The notes: generated by a model from the letters alone, not told the origin. Shown: positions 1 through 7,444, counted from the first letter of the stretch. The stretch: 10,714 bases of DNA from Treponema sp. UBA4232 (GCA_002396325.1 DGXM01000101.1:1-10714); one strand, 5' to 3'. Made by a program: numbers and translations.

Positions 1-1281
1 TTGATTGATTTTGTGGAATCGGTTACTGATAAATCAAGTGCGGATTTTATTCCCGAAGAAGACCGCATCGCGGTGTTTGATTTTGACGGAACACTTTTCT
101 GTGAAACGGATCCCAATTATTTTGACTACACTCTTCTTAATTACCGTGTTACGGAAGACCCTGAATACAAAAACAGAGCCTCGGCATTTGAACGTGAGGT
201 AGCGCAGAAGATTCAGAAGCAGAATGAAACCGGTGAATCATTTACGGGTCTTGAAGTTGATCATGGCAAAGCGGTTGCATCATCATTCAAGGGAATGACT
301 CTTTCGGAATTCGATGCTTATATTCAGAACTTCAAAAAGACTCCGATGCCGAGTTACATTGGAATGAACCGCGGTGACGGATTTTATGCTCCAATGCTTC
401 AGGTTGTTGAGTATCTTGAGGCAAACGGATTTACCGTTTACGTTGTGAGTGGAACCGACCGCTTTATCGTGCGTGGAATTATAAAGGATTCGCCGTTGAA
501 ACTTTCTCCGGGGCAAATCATCGGGTCGGATGAGACTCTTGCGGCAGACGGTCAGGGAAATGCCGACGGACTCAATTATCAGTTCACGCTGAAAGACAGG
601 CTCGTTACCGGCGGAACATTCATCATTAAAAATCTCAAGATGAACAAGGTTTCCGTTATTATGAAGGAGATTGGACAGCAGCCTGTTCTCTCTTTCGGAA
701 ACAGCACCGGCGATTCAAGCATGGCAAACTTTACGATAACAGACAATCCCTACAGGAGCCTTGCGTTCATGCTCTGCTGCGACGACCTTGAACGCGAAAA
801 TGGAAACGAATCCAAAGCCGGAAAAATGTTCGACCTCTGCAAAGCAAACGGATGGCAAAGCATTTCAATGAAAAATGACTGGAAGTCAATTTATGGCGAC
901 GGTGTTGAAAAAACACTGGGCTACAAATGGACGGATCTTCTTGGAAACTGGGAAGAAAAATTCTGGGACTATGATTTTGAAGGAAGAGGAAAAATCTGCA
1001 TTGCAAAAAACGGCTCTGTATATTCCGTTCACATAGAGCGTGCATCTTCGGCCGCAAGCATTGAAGTTTACGACATGAATGCAACTGAAGCAAGCGGCGG
1101 CGTTTTGGTTTATGAAAACGGGGTGCACACGATACGCGCAATTTCAGACGGAAATTCCAAAGTCGAAATAAAATCAACAAACGGAAGCGGTCAGTTCTAC
1201 CTGAACAGTGCAAACGAAATCATGTGGGACGACAGACTTGACCATGCAGGCGATGGACTTGTTTTCATCAGTGTGAAATAG
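1..1281 (+). CDS. HAD-superfamily phosphohydrolase, 5'-truncated by the window edge
   Basis: The 426 visible residues hold a haloacid dehalogenase-type phosphatase core. Motif I is DFDGT (27-31), with nucleophile D27 and acid/base D29. Motif II is the Ser/Thr of VVSGT (148-152). Motif IV is GNSTGDSS (233-240), with D238 a likely Mg ligand. A cap region lies between motifs I and II. The family hydrolyses phosphate esters; the substrate cannot be read from the sequence. Residues from about 300 to 426 form an extra C-terminal region, rich in Gly, Ser and aromatic residues and probably beta, beyond the usual HAD core. The frame is open at base 1, the first codon is TTG with no visible ribosome binding site, and related proteins I recall carry a signal peptide and linker before the IDFV-type segment. 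The true start is therefore probably upstream and the protein may be exported. The stop is TAG at 1279-1281. Confidence 0.85.
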   Translation: MIDFVESVTDKSSADFIPEEDRIAVFDFDGTLFCETDPNYFDYTLLNYRVTEDPEYKNRASAFEREVAQKIQKQNETGESFTGLEVDHGKAVASSFKGMTLSEFDAYIQNFKKTPMPSYIGMNRGDGFYAPMLQVVEYLEANGFTVYVVSGTDRFIVRGIIKDSPLKLSPGQIIGSDETLAADGQGNADGLNYQFTLKDRLVTGGTFIIKNLKMNKVSVIMKEIGQQPVLSFGNSTGDSSMANFTITDNPYRSLAFMLCCDDLERENGNESKAGKMFDLCKANGWQSISMKNDWKSIYGDGVEKTLGYKWTDLLGNWEEKFWDYDFEGRGKICIAKNGSVYSVHIERASSAASIEVYDMNATEASGGVLVYENGVHTIRAISDGNSKVEIKSTNGSGQFYLNSANEIMWDDRLDHAGDGLVFISVK

Positions 1282-1574
1282 TTTTTTTCGGTATGGCCAT
1301 CTTCGGAAAATACTTTGCACTTGAAGGCAGCGGCGGAATTGCAGGGTGAGGGATAGTAGTGGCGCCGGAGGCGTTCTGACGCTTGCGGCAGAATGGAGTG
1401 GTAACGGAACCACGGATAGCCCGGCCTCCGCCTGCGGAGGACACCCCCTTGTGATTCCCGCTCTTATTTCCGATAAAATATGGACTGGGGAGGTTTGTAT
1501 GGTGCATTTTGTTTTAGGGAAATCAAAAGTTTTGTCAAATCATTGAAATGAAGAAAAGATTGAGGAAATGATGT
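1282..1574. other. Gene-free stretch between HAD gene and terminator
   Basis: No convincing gene is seen in these 293 bases. A short run after the HAD stop (ATG at 1294) encodes only 18 residues and lacks a ribosome binding site. The middle holds the GC-rich hairpin-bearing repeat candidate described separately. The rest is unremarkable AT-richer sequence leading into the terminator. Confidence 0.6.
1349..1461. repeat. GC-rich hairpin-bearing intergenic repeat candidate
   Basis: This block is clearly more GC-rich than its surroundings and contains several inverted repeats. GTGGT/ACCAC (1398-1402 with 1409-1413) has a 6-base loop. CCTCCGC/GCGGAGG (1425-1431 with 1434-1440) has a 7-bp stem. 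There is also a weaker GCGT/ACGC pair near 1371-1381. The hexamer GGATAG occurs twice, at 1351-1356 and 1414-1419. It carries no sensible reading frame. The form resembles dispersed REP-like intergenic repeats, but only one copy is in the window, so dispersal is an inference. Confidence 0.4.
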
Positions 1575-1575
1575 G

Positions 1576-1613
1576 AAAAAGGCCCTGTTTTTGAGAACGG
1601 GGCCCTTTTGTTT
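1576..1613. terminator. Bidirectional intrinsic terminator between HAD and htrA genes
   Basis: A 9-bp stem (1581-1589 with 1596-1604, one G-U pair) encloses a 6-base loop. It is flanked by an A-tract on the left (1576-1580) and a T-rich run on the right (1606-1613). On the minus strand it sits about 30 bases past the htrA stop and gives a hairpin followed by TTTTT. On the plus strand it gives a hairpin followed by TTTTGTTT and could end the HAD transcript. Confidence 0.8.
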
Positions 1614-1633
1614 GTGCGCGATGAATGAGAAAA

Positions 1634-2911
1634 TCAGATTGACTGCGAGTTTGAAGTGGAGCTTTCGGCTTCGAGTTTCACTTTCAGTTCCGTGTATTTT
1701 CTGTTGCGGTAGACTGTGACGGTTACTGTGTCGCCGGGGACTTTGTCTTCGAGGGCTGCATAGTAATCTGCGAGCGTGCTGATTGAGATTCCGTCAATGG
1801 CTGTGATTACGTCGCCGCCGAGATAGATGGTCTTCGGATTGAACGAACCGTACTGGACTGCTGTTTTTCCGCCTCTGATTCCGGCTGCTTCGGCAAGACT
1901 TCCCGAACGCACTTTGCTTACAATCATTCCGGTGTTGATTCCGTATCCTGCGTAATTTGCGATGCGGCTTGTGTTCTGCACGAGGGAGAGCATCATGACT
2001 CCGCGGTTTACTTTTCCGTAGTTGATGAGGTCGCTTACAACGCGTCTTGCCGTTGAGACTGGAACTGCAAATCCTACGCCGCTTGACGAACCGCTTGAGG
2101 AATAGATGATTGTGTTGATTCCGATCATTCTGCCCTGGCTGTCGAGCAATGGTCCGCCTGAGTTTCCGGGGTTGATTGCCGCATCGGTCTGAATCATGTT
2201 GCGGATGATTACGTTTTCGCTTTCCTGAATGGGGCGTCCGAGTCCTGAAATGATTCCGGTGGTCATTGTGCGTTCAAGTGCGAACGGGTTTCCGATTGCG
2301 ATGACTTTCTGGCCCACTTTGAGGTTTTCGGTGTCGCCGAATGCGATGGTCTTGAGTTCCGCGCCTGGTTTTGGGGTGAATTTCAGAACCGCAATGTCGC
2401 TTTCCACGTCTTTACCCACAACGATTCCGTCGTAGCTGGAGCCGTTTGCGAGGGAGATTGTGATTGTGCTTGCGTTCTCGATTACATGCACGTTGGTGAT
2501 GACGTACCCGCGCTTGTCGATGATGGAGCCTGAGCCTGAGCCGCTTGATGTGACCACGGGTTCGAGGAACCAGTTGTATCCCATGACCTGCGTGGTGATG
2601 TTCACGACCGCTTCGTTGCATTTTTCGTACACCGCGATGTTCTGGGCTTCGTCCTGAGTGTATGTACTGTTTGAGGAGGCCACTTGAAGGGCCGGGGTGT
2701 TGGTCTCCAGCTGAAACGGGATGTCTTCGGTGTTTTCGATGGCACTGTTGTCGATAATCAGCGGCCCGCTTTCAGAGATGTTTTCCACGACTTCTTTTTG
2801 CGCCGCGCTCTTTTTTGCGATGGGCAGACAGACTGCAACCGCCGCCAAGGCTGCCGCGGCACCTGTTATTATGGAAGAAATTACAATGTGATGTTTTGAG
2901 TAAAGTTTCAT
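1634..2911 (-). CDS. htrA: HtrA/DegP-type serine protease, membrane anchored, one PDZ domain
   Basis: A 425-residue envelope protease of the HtrA (S1C) family, which degrades or refolds damaged exported proteins. Residues 9-32 are a hydrophobic N-terminal helix, either a signal anchor or an uncleaved signal peptide, followed by a low-complexity linker to about residue 85. The trypsin-like domain has the full triad: H142 in TNVHVI, D172 in ESDIAVLK and S251 in GNSGGP. A single C-terminal PDZ domain spans about 305-410, as in DegS and many HtrA proteins, whereas DegP has two. The gene is divergent from fusA and converges on the HAD gene with a shared terminator. The ATG at 2911 lies exactly at the predicted +1 of a strong promoter, with no Shine-Dalgarno sequence, so the message may be leaderless. 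Family assignment is secure; the protease's regulon and substrates are unknown. Confidence 0.95.
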   Translation of the reverse strand: MKLYSKHHIVISSIITGAAAALAAVAVCLPIAKKSAAQKEVVENISESGPLIIDNSAIENTEDIPFQLETNTPALQVASSNSTYTQDEAQNIAVYEKCNEAVVNITTQVMGYNWFLEPVVTSSGSGSGSIIDKRGYVITNVHVIENASTITISLANGSSYDGIVVGKDVESDIAVLKFTPKPGAELKTIAFGDTENLKVGQKVIAIGNPFALERTMTTGIISGLGRPIQESENVIIRNMIQTDAAINPGNSGGPLLDSQGRMIGINTIIYSSSGSSSGVGFAVPVSTARRVVSDLINYGKVNRGVMMLSLVQNTSRIANYAGYGINTGMIVSKVRSGSLAEAAGIRGGKTAVQYGSFNPKTIYLGGDVITAIDGISISTLADYYAALEDKVPGDTVTVTVYRNRKYTELKVKLEAESSTSNSQSI

Positions 2912-2917
2912 ACTATT

Positions 2918-2946
2918 AATATAACGTTTGTGGCTTGCAATGTCAA
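2918..2946 (-). promoter_or_regulatory. Sigma70-type promoter of htrA with +1 at the start codon
   Basis: Read on the minus strand, a perfect -35 TTGACA (2946-2941) is followed by a 17-bp spacer and the -10 TATATT (2923-2918). Six bases separate the -10 from the A of the htrA ATG (2911), placing the predicted transcription start on the start codon. No purine-rich ribosome binding site fits in between. Confidence 0.7.
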
Positions 2947-3002
2947 AAGAAAATATTGTTTTATGGAAGAATTGTTTGTTTTTTTTGTGGGGAACGGGAG
3001 TT

Positions 3003-3030
3003 GGAGTTGGGAGGTCGGAGTTGGGAGGCT
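3003..3030. repeat. Purine-rich 14-bp direct repeat
   Basis: GGAGTTGGGAGG occurs at 3003-3014 and again at 3017-3028, a 14-bp period. It is preceded by a further half-copy GGAGTT at 2997-3002. The tract lies in the divergent htrA-fusA intergenic region (2912-3233) between the two promoters. It has no coding potential; its function is unknown. Confidence 0.7.
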
Positions 3031-3061
3031 GGACTGCGGGGGCTTTCGTAAAATGAACGGA

Positions 3062-3098
3062 TGGCGATTTTTGCTTGATTTGTGGCGATTTTCGCTTG
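3062..3098. repeat. 21-bp-period direct repeat upstream of the fusA promoter
   Basis: Two 16-base copies beginning TGGCGATTTT and ending GCTTG lie at 3062-3077 and 3083-3098, with one mismatch. The 21-bp period places them on the same face of the helix, just upstream of the putative fusA -35. They could be activator sites, or simply a local duplication. Confidence 0.55.
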
Positions 3099-3105
3099 TT
3101 TCCTA

Positions 3106-3134
3106 TTGAATTTAATATCGTTTTCTATTATAGT
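3106..3134 (+). promoter_or_regulatory. Candidate sigma70-type promoter for fusA
   Basis: TTGAAT (3106-3111), a 17-bp spacer and TATAGT (3129-3134) match the sigma70 pattern at 4/6 and 5/6. The predicted start near 3141 leaves a leader of about 93 nt before the fusA ATG. The leader ends in a good Shine-Dalgarno sequence (AGAGG, 3221-3225). Confidence 0.5.
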
Positions 3135-3233
3135 GTTTAGAATATAGATGATGCGGTAATGTTTCTACGGCAGAGGGTTGTGGATTCATTCTGCAAAACT
3201 TAAAGCTGAATTCTTTTTAGAGAGGTAAACAAT

Positions 3234-5330
3234 ATGAGCTTTGATATTACCAAGGTACGTAATATCGGTATCAGCGCCCACATTGACTCTGGCAAAACTA
3301 CTCTGTCAGAACGTATCTTGTTCTACTCCAACAAGATTCACCAGATTCACGAAGTCCGTGGTAAGGACGGCGTTGGTGCTGTAATGGATTCTATGGATCT
3401 GGAGCGTGAGCGTGGAATCACAATTCAGTCAGCTGCCACACAGGTTAACTGGAAAGACATCACCATTAACCTGATCGACACCCCAGGACACGTTGACTTC
3501 ACAGTTGAAGTTGAGCGCTCACTCCGCGTTTTGGACGGAGCTATTTTGGTTTTGTGTGCTGTTGCAGGTGTTCAGTCTCAGTCAATCACAGTTGACCGCC
3601 AGCTCAAGCGCTATCATGTACCCCGTATTGCTTTCGTGAACAAGTGTGACCGCCAGGGTGCGAATCCTGTGCGCGTAAAGAACCAGCTGCGTGAAAAACT
3701 CGGTCTGAATGCATACATGGTCGAGCTTCCCATCGGTCTTGAGGATAAGCTTCAGGGTGTTGTTGATCTGGTTGCCATGAAGGCCTATTACTTTGAGGGA
3801 GCAAACGGAGAGAATATCCGCACTGCTGAAATTCCTGCCGAGATGGTTGAGGATGCAAAGAAGTTCCGCGAGGAGATGCTTGAGGCCGCTTCAATGTTCG
3901 ATGACGAGCTGATGGAAGCCATCATGGAGAAGGGCTATGATGATTTGGACGAGCAGATGATTATCCGCGCAATCCGCAAGGGTACTTTGAGCGAGCAGTT
4001 TGTTGCCGTGTTCTGCGGTTCTGCACATATGAACAAGGGTATTCAGCCGCTTCTCGACGGTGTTGAGCGCTATCTTCCGAACCCGACCGAGGTTCACAAC
4101 TACGCTTTGGATCTGGACAAGAACGAAGAGCAGGTTGAACTGTTCAATGTTGAGAACAAGCCCTGTGTTGCTTTGGCCTTCAAGTTGGATGACGGTCAGT
4201 ACGGTCAGCTCACTTATGTGCGCATTTATCAGGGAAAAATCACCAAGGGTGACGAGCTTTTCAATACACGCGCAAAGAAGAAGTTCAAGGTCGGACGCAT
4301 TGTCCGTATGAATGCGGCTGCAATGGAAGACATCAACGAAGGTATGCCGGGTGACATCATTGCGTTGTTCGGTGTGGACTGTGCTTCCGGTGATACATTC
4401 TGCGGCGGCGGTCTCAACTATGCAATGACTTCAATGTTTGTTCCGAATCCCGTTATTTCCGAGGCTATTACACCGAAGAACAAGTCTGACGCTGCCAATA
4501 TGTCTAAGGCTCTGAACCGCTTTACAAAAGAGGATCCGACTTTCCAGACATACGTTGATCCCGAATCGAACCAGACAATCATCAGGGGTATGGGTGAGCT
4601 TCACCTTGCCGTTTATGTTGAGCGCATGAAGCGTGAGTACAAGTGTGAGGTTGAGGTTTCACAGCCGGAGGTTGCATACCGCGAATCTATCACTCAGCAG
4701 GCCAACTTCAACTATACACACAAGAAGCAGACTGGTGGTTCCGGTCAGTACGGTCGCGTTGCAGGATTTATGGAGCCCATTTCCGATAAGGATTATGAGT
4801 TCGTGGATTCAATCAAGGGAGGTGCTATTCCCAACGAGTACATTCCATCCTGCGACAAGGGATTCAGGAAGGCCATGGAGAAGGGTTCTTTGATTGGAGC
4901 TCCTGTTGTGGGCGTTCGCTGCACAATCAACGATGGTCAGTATCACCCGGTTGACTCTTCGGATATTGCATTCCAGACTGCTGCTATTGGTGCATTCCGC
5001 GAGGGATACGAAAAGGCAAAACCGGTTATTCTTGAGCCTATCATGAAAGTTCAGATTGCCGGACCTTCCGAGTTCCAGGGAAATATGTTCGGTCTTATCA
5101 ACCAGAGACGCGGTGTAATCATCGACTCTACAGATGAGAATAACACTTCCACAGTCAATGCCGAGGTTCCTCTTTCTGAAATGTTCGGATTCTCTACAAT
5201 TCTCCGCTCTTCCACACAGGGAAAGGCAGAGTTCACAATGGAATTCGAAAAGTACGGCAAGGTTCCGAACAATGTTGCTGAGGAACTGATTGCAGCATAC
5301 AAAGAAAAGCGCAAGGCTGAGCAGAAGTAA
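3234..5330 (+). CDS. fusA: Elongation factor G, spd/mitochondrial EFG1-like type
   Basis: A full-length 698-residue EF-G, the GTPase that moves tRNA and mRNA through the ribosome. GTPase motifs are the P-loop AHIDSGKTT (15-23), switch I around GITIQSAAT (61-69), DTPGH (82-86), NKCD (136-139) and CGSA (261-264). Domains II-V follow, including the domain IV stretch THKKQTGGSGQYG. Segments such as GKDGVGAVMDSMDLERERG and FGVDCASGDTF resemble mitochondrial EFG1 as I recall it more than ordinary bacterial EF-G. That places it in the spdEFG1 group known from spirochaetes, planctomycetes and some deltaproteobacteria. In that system EFG1 carries out translocation and a second EF-G (EFG2) acts in ribosome recycling. 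It starts at an ATG 8 nt after AGAGG and is followed closely by a P-loop gene. Confidence 0.97.
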   Translation: MSFDITKVRNIGISAHIDSGKTTLSERILFYSNKIHQIHEVRGKDGVGAVMDSMDLERERGITIQSAATQVNWKDITINLIDTPGHVDFTVEVERSLRVLDGAILVLCAVAGVQSQSITVDRQLKRYHVPRIAFVNKCDRQGANPVRVKNQLREKLGLNAYMVELPIGLEDKLQGVVDLVAMKAYYFEGANGENIRTAEIPAEMVEDAKKFREEMLEAASMFDDELMEAIMEKGYDDLDEQMIIRAIRKGTLSEQFVAVFCGSAHMNKGIQPLLDGVERYLPNPTEVHNYALDLDKNEEQVELFNVENKPCVALAFKLDDGQYGQLTYVRIYQGKITKGDELFNTRAKKKFKVGRIVRMNAAAMEDINEGMPGDIIALFGVDCASGDTFCGGGLNYAMTSMFVPNPVISEAITPKNKSDAANMSKALNRFTKEDPTFQTYVDPESNQTIIRGMGELHLAVYVERMKREYKCEVEVSQPEVAYRESITQQANFNYTHKKQTGGSGQYGRVAGFMEPISDKDYEFVDSIKGGAIPNEYIPSCDKGFRKAMEKGSLIGAPVVGVRCTINDGQYHPVDSSDIAFQTAAIGAFREGYEKAKPVILEPIMKVQIAGPSEFQGNMFGLINQRRGVIIDSTDENNTSTVNAEVPLSEMFGFSTILRSSTQGKAEFTMEFEKYGKVPNNVAEELIAAYKEKRKAEQK

Positions 5331-5340
5331 GGAGTAAAGA

Positions 5341-6018
5341 ATGGCAAAACAGGAACTTTATGAGCGCAGCCCCATCCGTGCATTCGATGAAGCCGCAAAC
5401 GGTGGACTCAAGGCCGGAGAATTGGGACTGGTTACTTCAAAGAAGGGCGTTGGAAAGACTGCTGTTCTCGTGCAGTTCGGTATGGACACGCTTCTTAACG
5501 GAAAGCAGTTGGTTCATGTGTCTTTTGATCAGCTTTCTGCCAACGTAATCACTTGGTATGACACTATTCTGGGAGAAATCTCAAAGAAGAAGTCTATCCC
5601 TGCCGATGTGAAGGAAACTCTTCTTCGTAACCGCACAATCCTGAACTTCAACCAGGACAACTTCAGTCTCGAAAAGGTTGTCAATACCTTGAACGCACTG
5701 AAGGCCGGTGGTATCGGAGTCGCAGGTGTTGTGATTGACGGTGTTGATTTCGGCAAGGCAAAAGAGTCTGATATTCAGGCTGTAGCAAGCTATGCCAAGG
5801 CAACCAAGTCAAAGATTTGGATTTCTTCCACAGCAGACAGCGACAAGCTCGCAGATCAGGCTCCAAAGTCTATTCTGCCGTACTTTGCTGATGTTGTTCA
5901 TCTTTCAGCTTCAAAGGCCGCGGGTACAGTGGTTCAGATTCTGAAGGCCGGCAAAAAGGAGAATGTTGCATCCACACTTAAGCTGGATCCCAAGACATCT
6001 CTGATAGTAAGCAAGTAA
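5341..6018 (+). CDS. Small RecA/DnaB-like P-loop ATPase of unknown role, in operon with fusA
   Basis: A 225-residue soluble protein with a RecA-fold NTPase layout. Near the N-terminus is a Walker A-like loop SKKGVGKT (33-40), in which Ser replaces the usual first Gly/Ala. A Walker B strand GVVIDGVDF (129-137, D133) and a later strand ending in ISS (around 160) follow. The fold is single-domain and close in size to KaiC/DnaB-like modules; no DNA-binding or membrane segment is visible. It begins 10 bp after the fusA stop with its own GGAG (5331-5334), and the pair ends at a strong terminator, so it should be co-expressed with EF-G. I do not recognise a named gene. A translation- or ribosome-linked role is inferred from position only. 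Confidence 0.85.
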   Translation: MAKQELYERSPIRAFDEAANGGLKAGELGLVTSKKGVGKTAVLVQFGMDTLLNGKQLVHVSFDQLSANVITWYDTILGEISKKKSIPADVKETLLRNRTILNFNQDNFSLEKVVNTLNALKAGGIGVAGVVIDGVDFGKAKESDIQAVASYAKATKSKIWISSTADSDKLADQAPKSILPYFADVVHLSASKAAGTVVQILKAGKKENVASTLKLDPKTSLIVSK

Positions 6019-6038
6019 TTCACTGCTGATTGCAAAAG

Positions 6039-6071
6039 AGGCCGGTTCTTCATGAGCCGGTCTTTTTTTTT
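6039..6071 (+). terminator. Intrinsic terminator of the fusA operon
   Basis: A 10-bp stem (6039-6048 with 6054-6063, two G-U pairs) with loop TTCAT runs straight into a T-tract (6063-6071). It starts 21 bases after the stop codon of the P-loop gene. Confidence 0.92.
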
Positions 6072-6138
6072 AATTCGTATCATCTCCTCAAAATCTTTTA
6101 ACCCTGACTACCGTATGAAGGTGATGGATTAATATTAT

Positions 6139-6167
6139 TTGCAAAATACTTAAAGTGGATTTATAAT
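6139..6167 (+). promoter_or_regulatory. Promoter of the GGDEF gene with +1 at the start codon
   Basis: TTGCAA (6139-6144), a 17-bp spacer and a consensus TATAAT (6162-6167). Six bases separate the -10 from the ATG at 6174, so the predicted start site is the A of the start codon. No Shine-Dalgarno sequence is visible. The geometry is identical to that of the htrA promoter. Confidence 0.7.
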
Positions 6168-6173
6168 ACTTCT

Positions 6174-7337
6174 ATGTACGAACAGTTGTATAGAATTGAA
6201 GTCAATGTAATCTGTCTGCTCATTTTATTTTGGATTATTTTTCGCTTGCGTCTTTTTGCTGATAAACAGACCAGAAATATTCTTTTCAGCCGTGTCATAG
6301 TTGAAAATTTTCTCCTGATTTTTCTTGATACATTAATGGTGTTTTTTTCCGGTAAGACAAGTCCATTTTTTTATGCCTTGAACTGGCTTTTTAATTTGCT
6401 TTATCTTATTTTAAATGCTTGCACAGCATACTCATGGTTTTCTTATGTCATTTACACTTTGTTTGAAAACAAAAAAAGAATTTCGGTTGTAAATAAATTT
6501 TGTGCGATTCCTCTTGTGATTTTTATTTTTATGTCTGTGGTTTCAATTTTTACAAAATGGATTTTTTTTATTGATTCCGCAACAGGAAGTTTTGTAAATG
6601 GTAAACTCTATTTTTTACAGATTATTTTCGTTTACGGATTTTTTACCTGCGCTTCGGTGATTTCACTGATTTTTTTAATTCAAAGAAAACAGACTCTTTA
6701 CAGGCCTTATGTTATAGTCATTGCTTTTATCCTGCTCCCGTTTTTGGGCGGATTTTTTCATATCATTTTTCCGCAGGCAAAACTTGTCTGGCAAATGCTG
6801 TCGCTGGGTTTTTTATTGATTTATGTTGAAATTCAGTTCGATTTGATTTCAAGAGATGCGCTTACAGGATTGAACAACCGGAGAGCATTTGACAGCCAGC
6901 TGGAAAAGATTTCTGAATACGGACTTACGGAATCGGATGGTAAAGCGTATCACATTTTTATGATGGATATAAATCTTTTTAAGGAAATCAATGATACTTA
7001 CGGGCACATAGAAGGCGACAATGCTCTTGTTGTTGTGGCAAAAATTATCAGTAAGCATTTTGAAAACACCAATGCTTTTAAATGCCGCTATGGGGGAGAT
7101 GAATTTGCCATAATTTATTGGTGCACGTCGGATGAGGCCGGTAAAATCCTGAAAGATATTTATAGCGATTTTGAAAATTCAAGTCAATCCTATAATCTTG
7201 AATACAAGCTTTCCGTCAGCATCGGTTATGCCGCGATTAACGGCAGGGGATTGGAATCTGCAAAAAAGGCCCTGAAACTTGCTGACAGCAATTTGTATGT
7301 GGAAAAGGATTTTATGCATAAAAAGCTGAACCGCTGA
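6174..7337 (+). CDS. Seven-TM membrane diguanylate cyclase (GGDEF)
   Basis: A 387-residue inner-membrane protein. The N-terminal 225 residues hold about seven hydrophobic helices (roughly 10-28, 41-58, 66-96, 108-128, 145-169, 178-198, 206-224), probably a sensor module. The cytosolic GGDEF domain starts at SRDALTGLNNRRAF (226-239). It has the metal-binding D265 in MMDINLFKEIND and an intact active site GGDEF (307-311), so it should make c-di-GMP from two GTP. The inhibitory I-site RxxD, expected at 298-301, reads NTNA, so feedback inhibition there is unlikely. There is no EAL domain. The gene stands alone, is visibly more AT-rich than the fusA operon before it, and appears to be read from a leaderless promoter. 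What the sensor module binds is unknown. Confidence 0.93.
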   Translation: MYEQLYRIEVNVICLLILFWIIFRLRLFADKQTRNILFSRVIVENFLLIFLDTLMVFFSGKTSPFFYALNWLFNLLYLILNACTAYSWFSYVIYTLFENKKRISVVNKFCAIPLVIFIFMSVVSIFTKWIFFIDSATGSFVNGKLYFLQIIFVYGFFTCASVISLIFLIQRKQTLYRPYVIVIAFILLPFLGGFFHIIFPQAKLVWQMLSLGFLLIYVEIQFDLISRDALTGLNNRRAFDSQLEKISEYGLTESDGKAYHIFMMDINLFKEINDTYGHIEGDNALVVVAKIISKHFENTNAFKCRYGGDEFAIIYWCTSDEAGKILKDIYSDFENSSQSYNLEYKLSVSIGYAAINGRGLESAKKALKLADSNLYVEKDFMHKKLNR

Positions 7338-7398
7338 ACAAATATTCTGAACGAGTTGATATGATTCTTTACACCGCCTCCCCGTTTTTTTCTGAAAA

Positions 7399-7444
7399 TA
7401 CAAAATGTTAGCTTTCTTTGCGTAAATTCAAAACAAATTTTGTA
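7399..7444. promoter_or_regulatory. Inverted repeat upstream of the XRE regulator gene, possible operator
   Basis: TACAAAAT (7399-7406) and its exact reverse complement ATTTTGTA (7437-7444) are separated by 30 bases. The right arm overlaps a near-palindrome (7433-7443). The site lies 60-105 bases upstream of the regulator's start and could serve autoregulation. The region is AT-rich, so chance occurrence is possible. No clear terminator for the GGDEF gene is seen in 7338-7398; the T-tract at 7385-7391 has no good stem. Confidence 0.3.

Noticed and set aside
767..1213. 148-codon minus-strand open frame inside the HAD gene
   Set aside because: It lies wholly antisense to a well-supported gene with intact motifs, and its translation has no recognisable domain.
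1268..1507. 79-codon minus-strand open frame across the intergenic block
   Set aside because: The same GC-rich repeat is read on the other strand, it overlaps the end of the HAD gene, and there is no start signal.
1346..1546. 66-codon plus-strand open frame downstream of the HAD gene
   Set aside because: It spans the GC-rich hairpin block, has no ribosome binding site and shows no protein-like pattern.
3604..3894. 96-codon minus-strand open frame within fusA
   Set aside because: It is a shadow of strongly codon-biased fusA and has no independent support.
7384..7391. Terminator of the GGDEF gene at a T-run
   Set aside because: A run of T is present but no hairpin precedes it.
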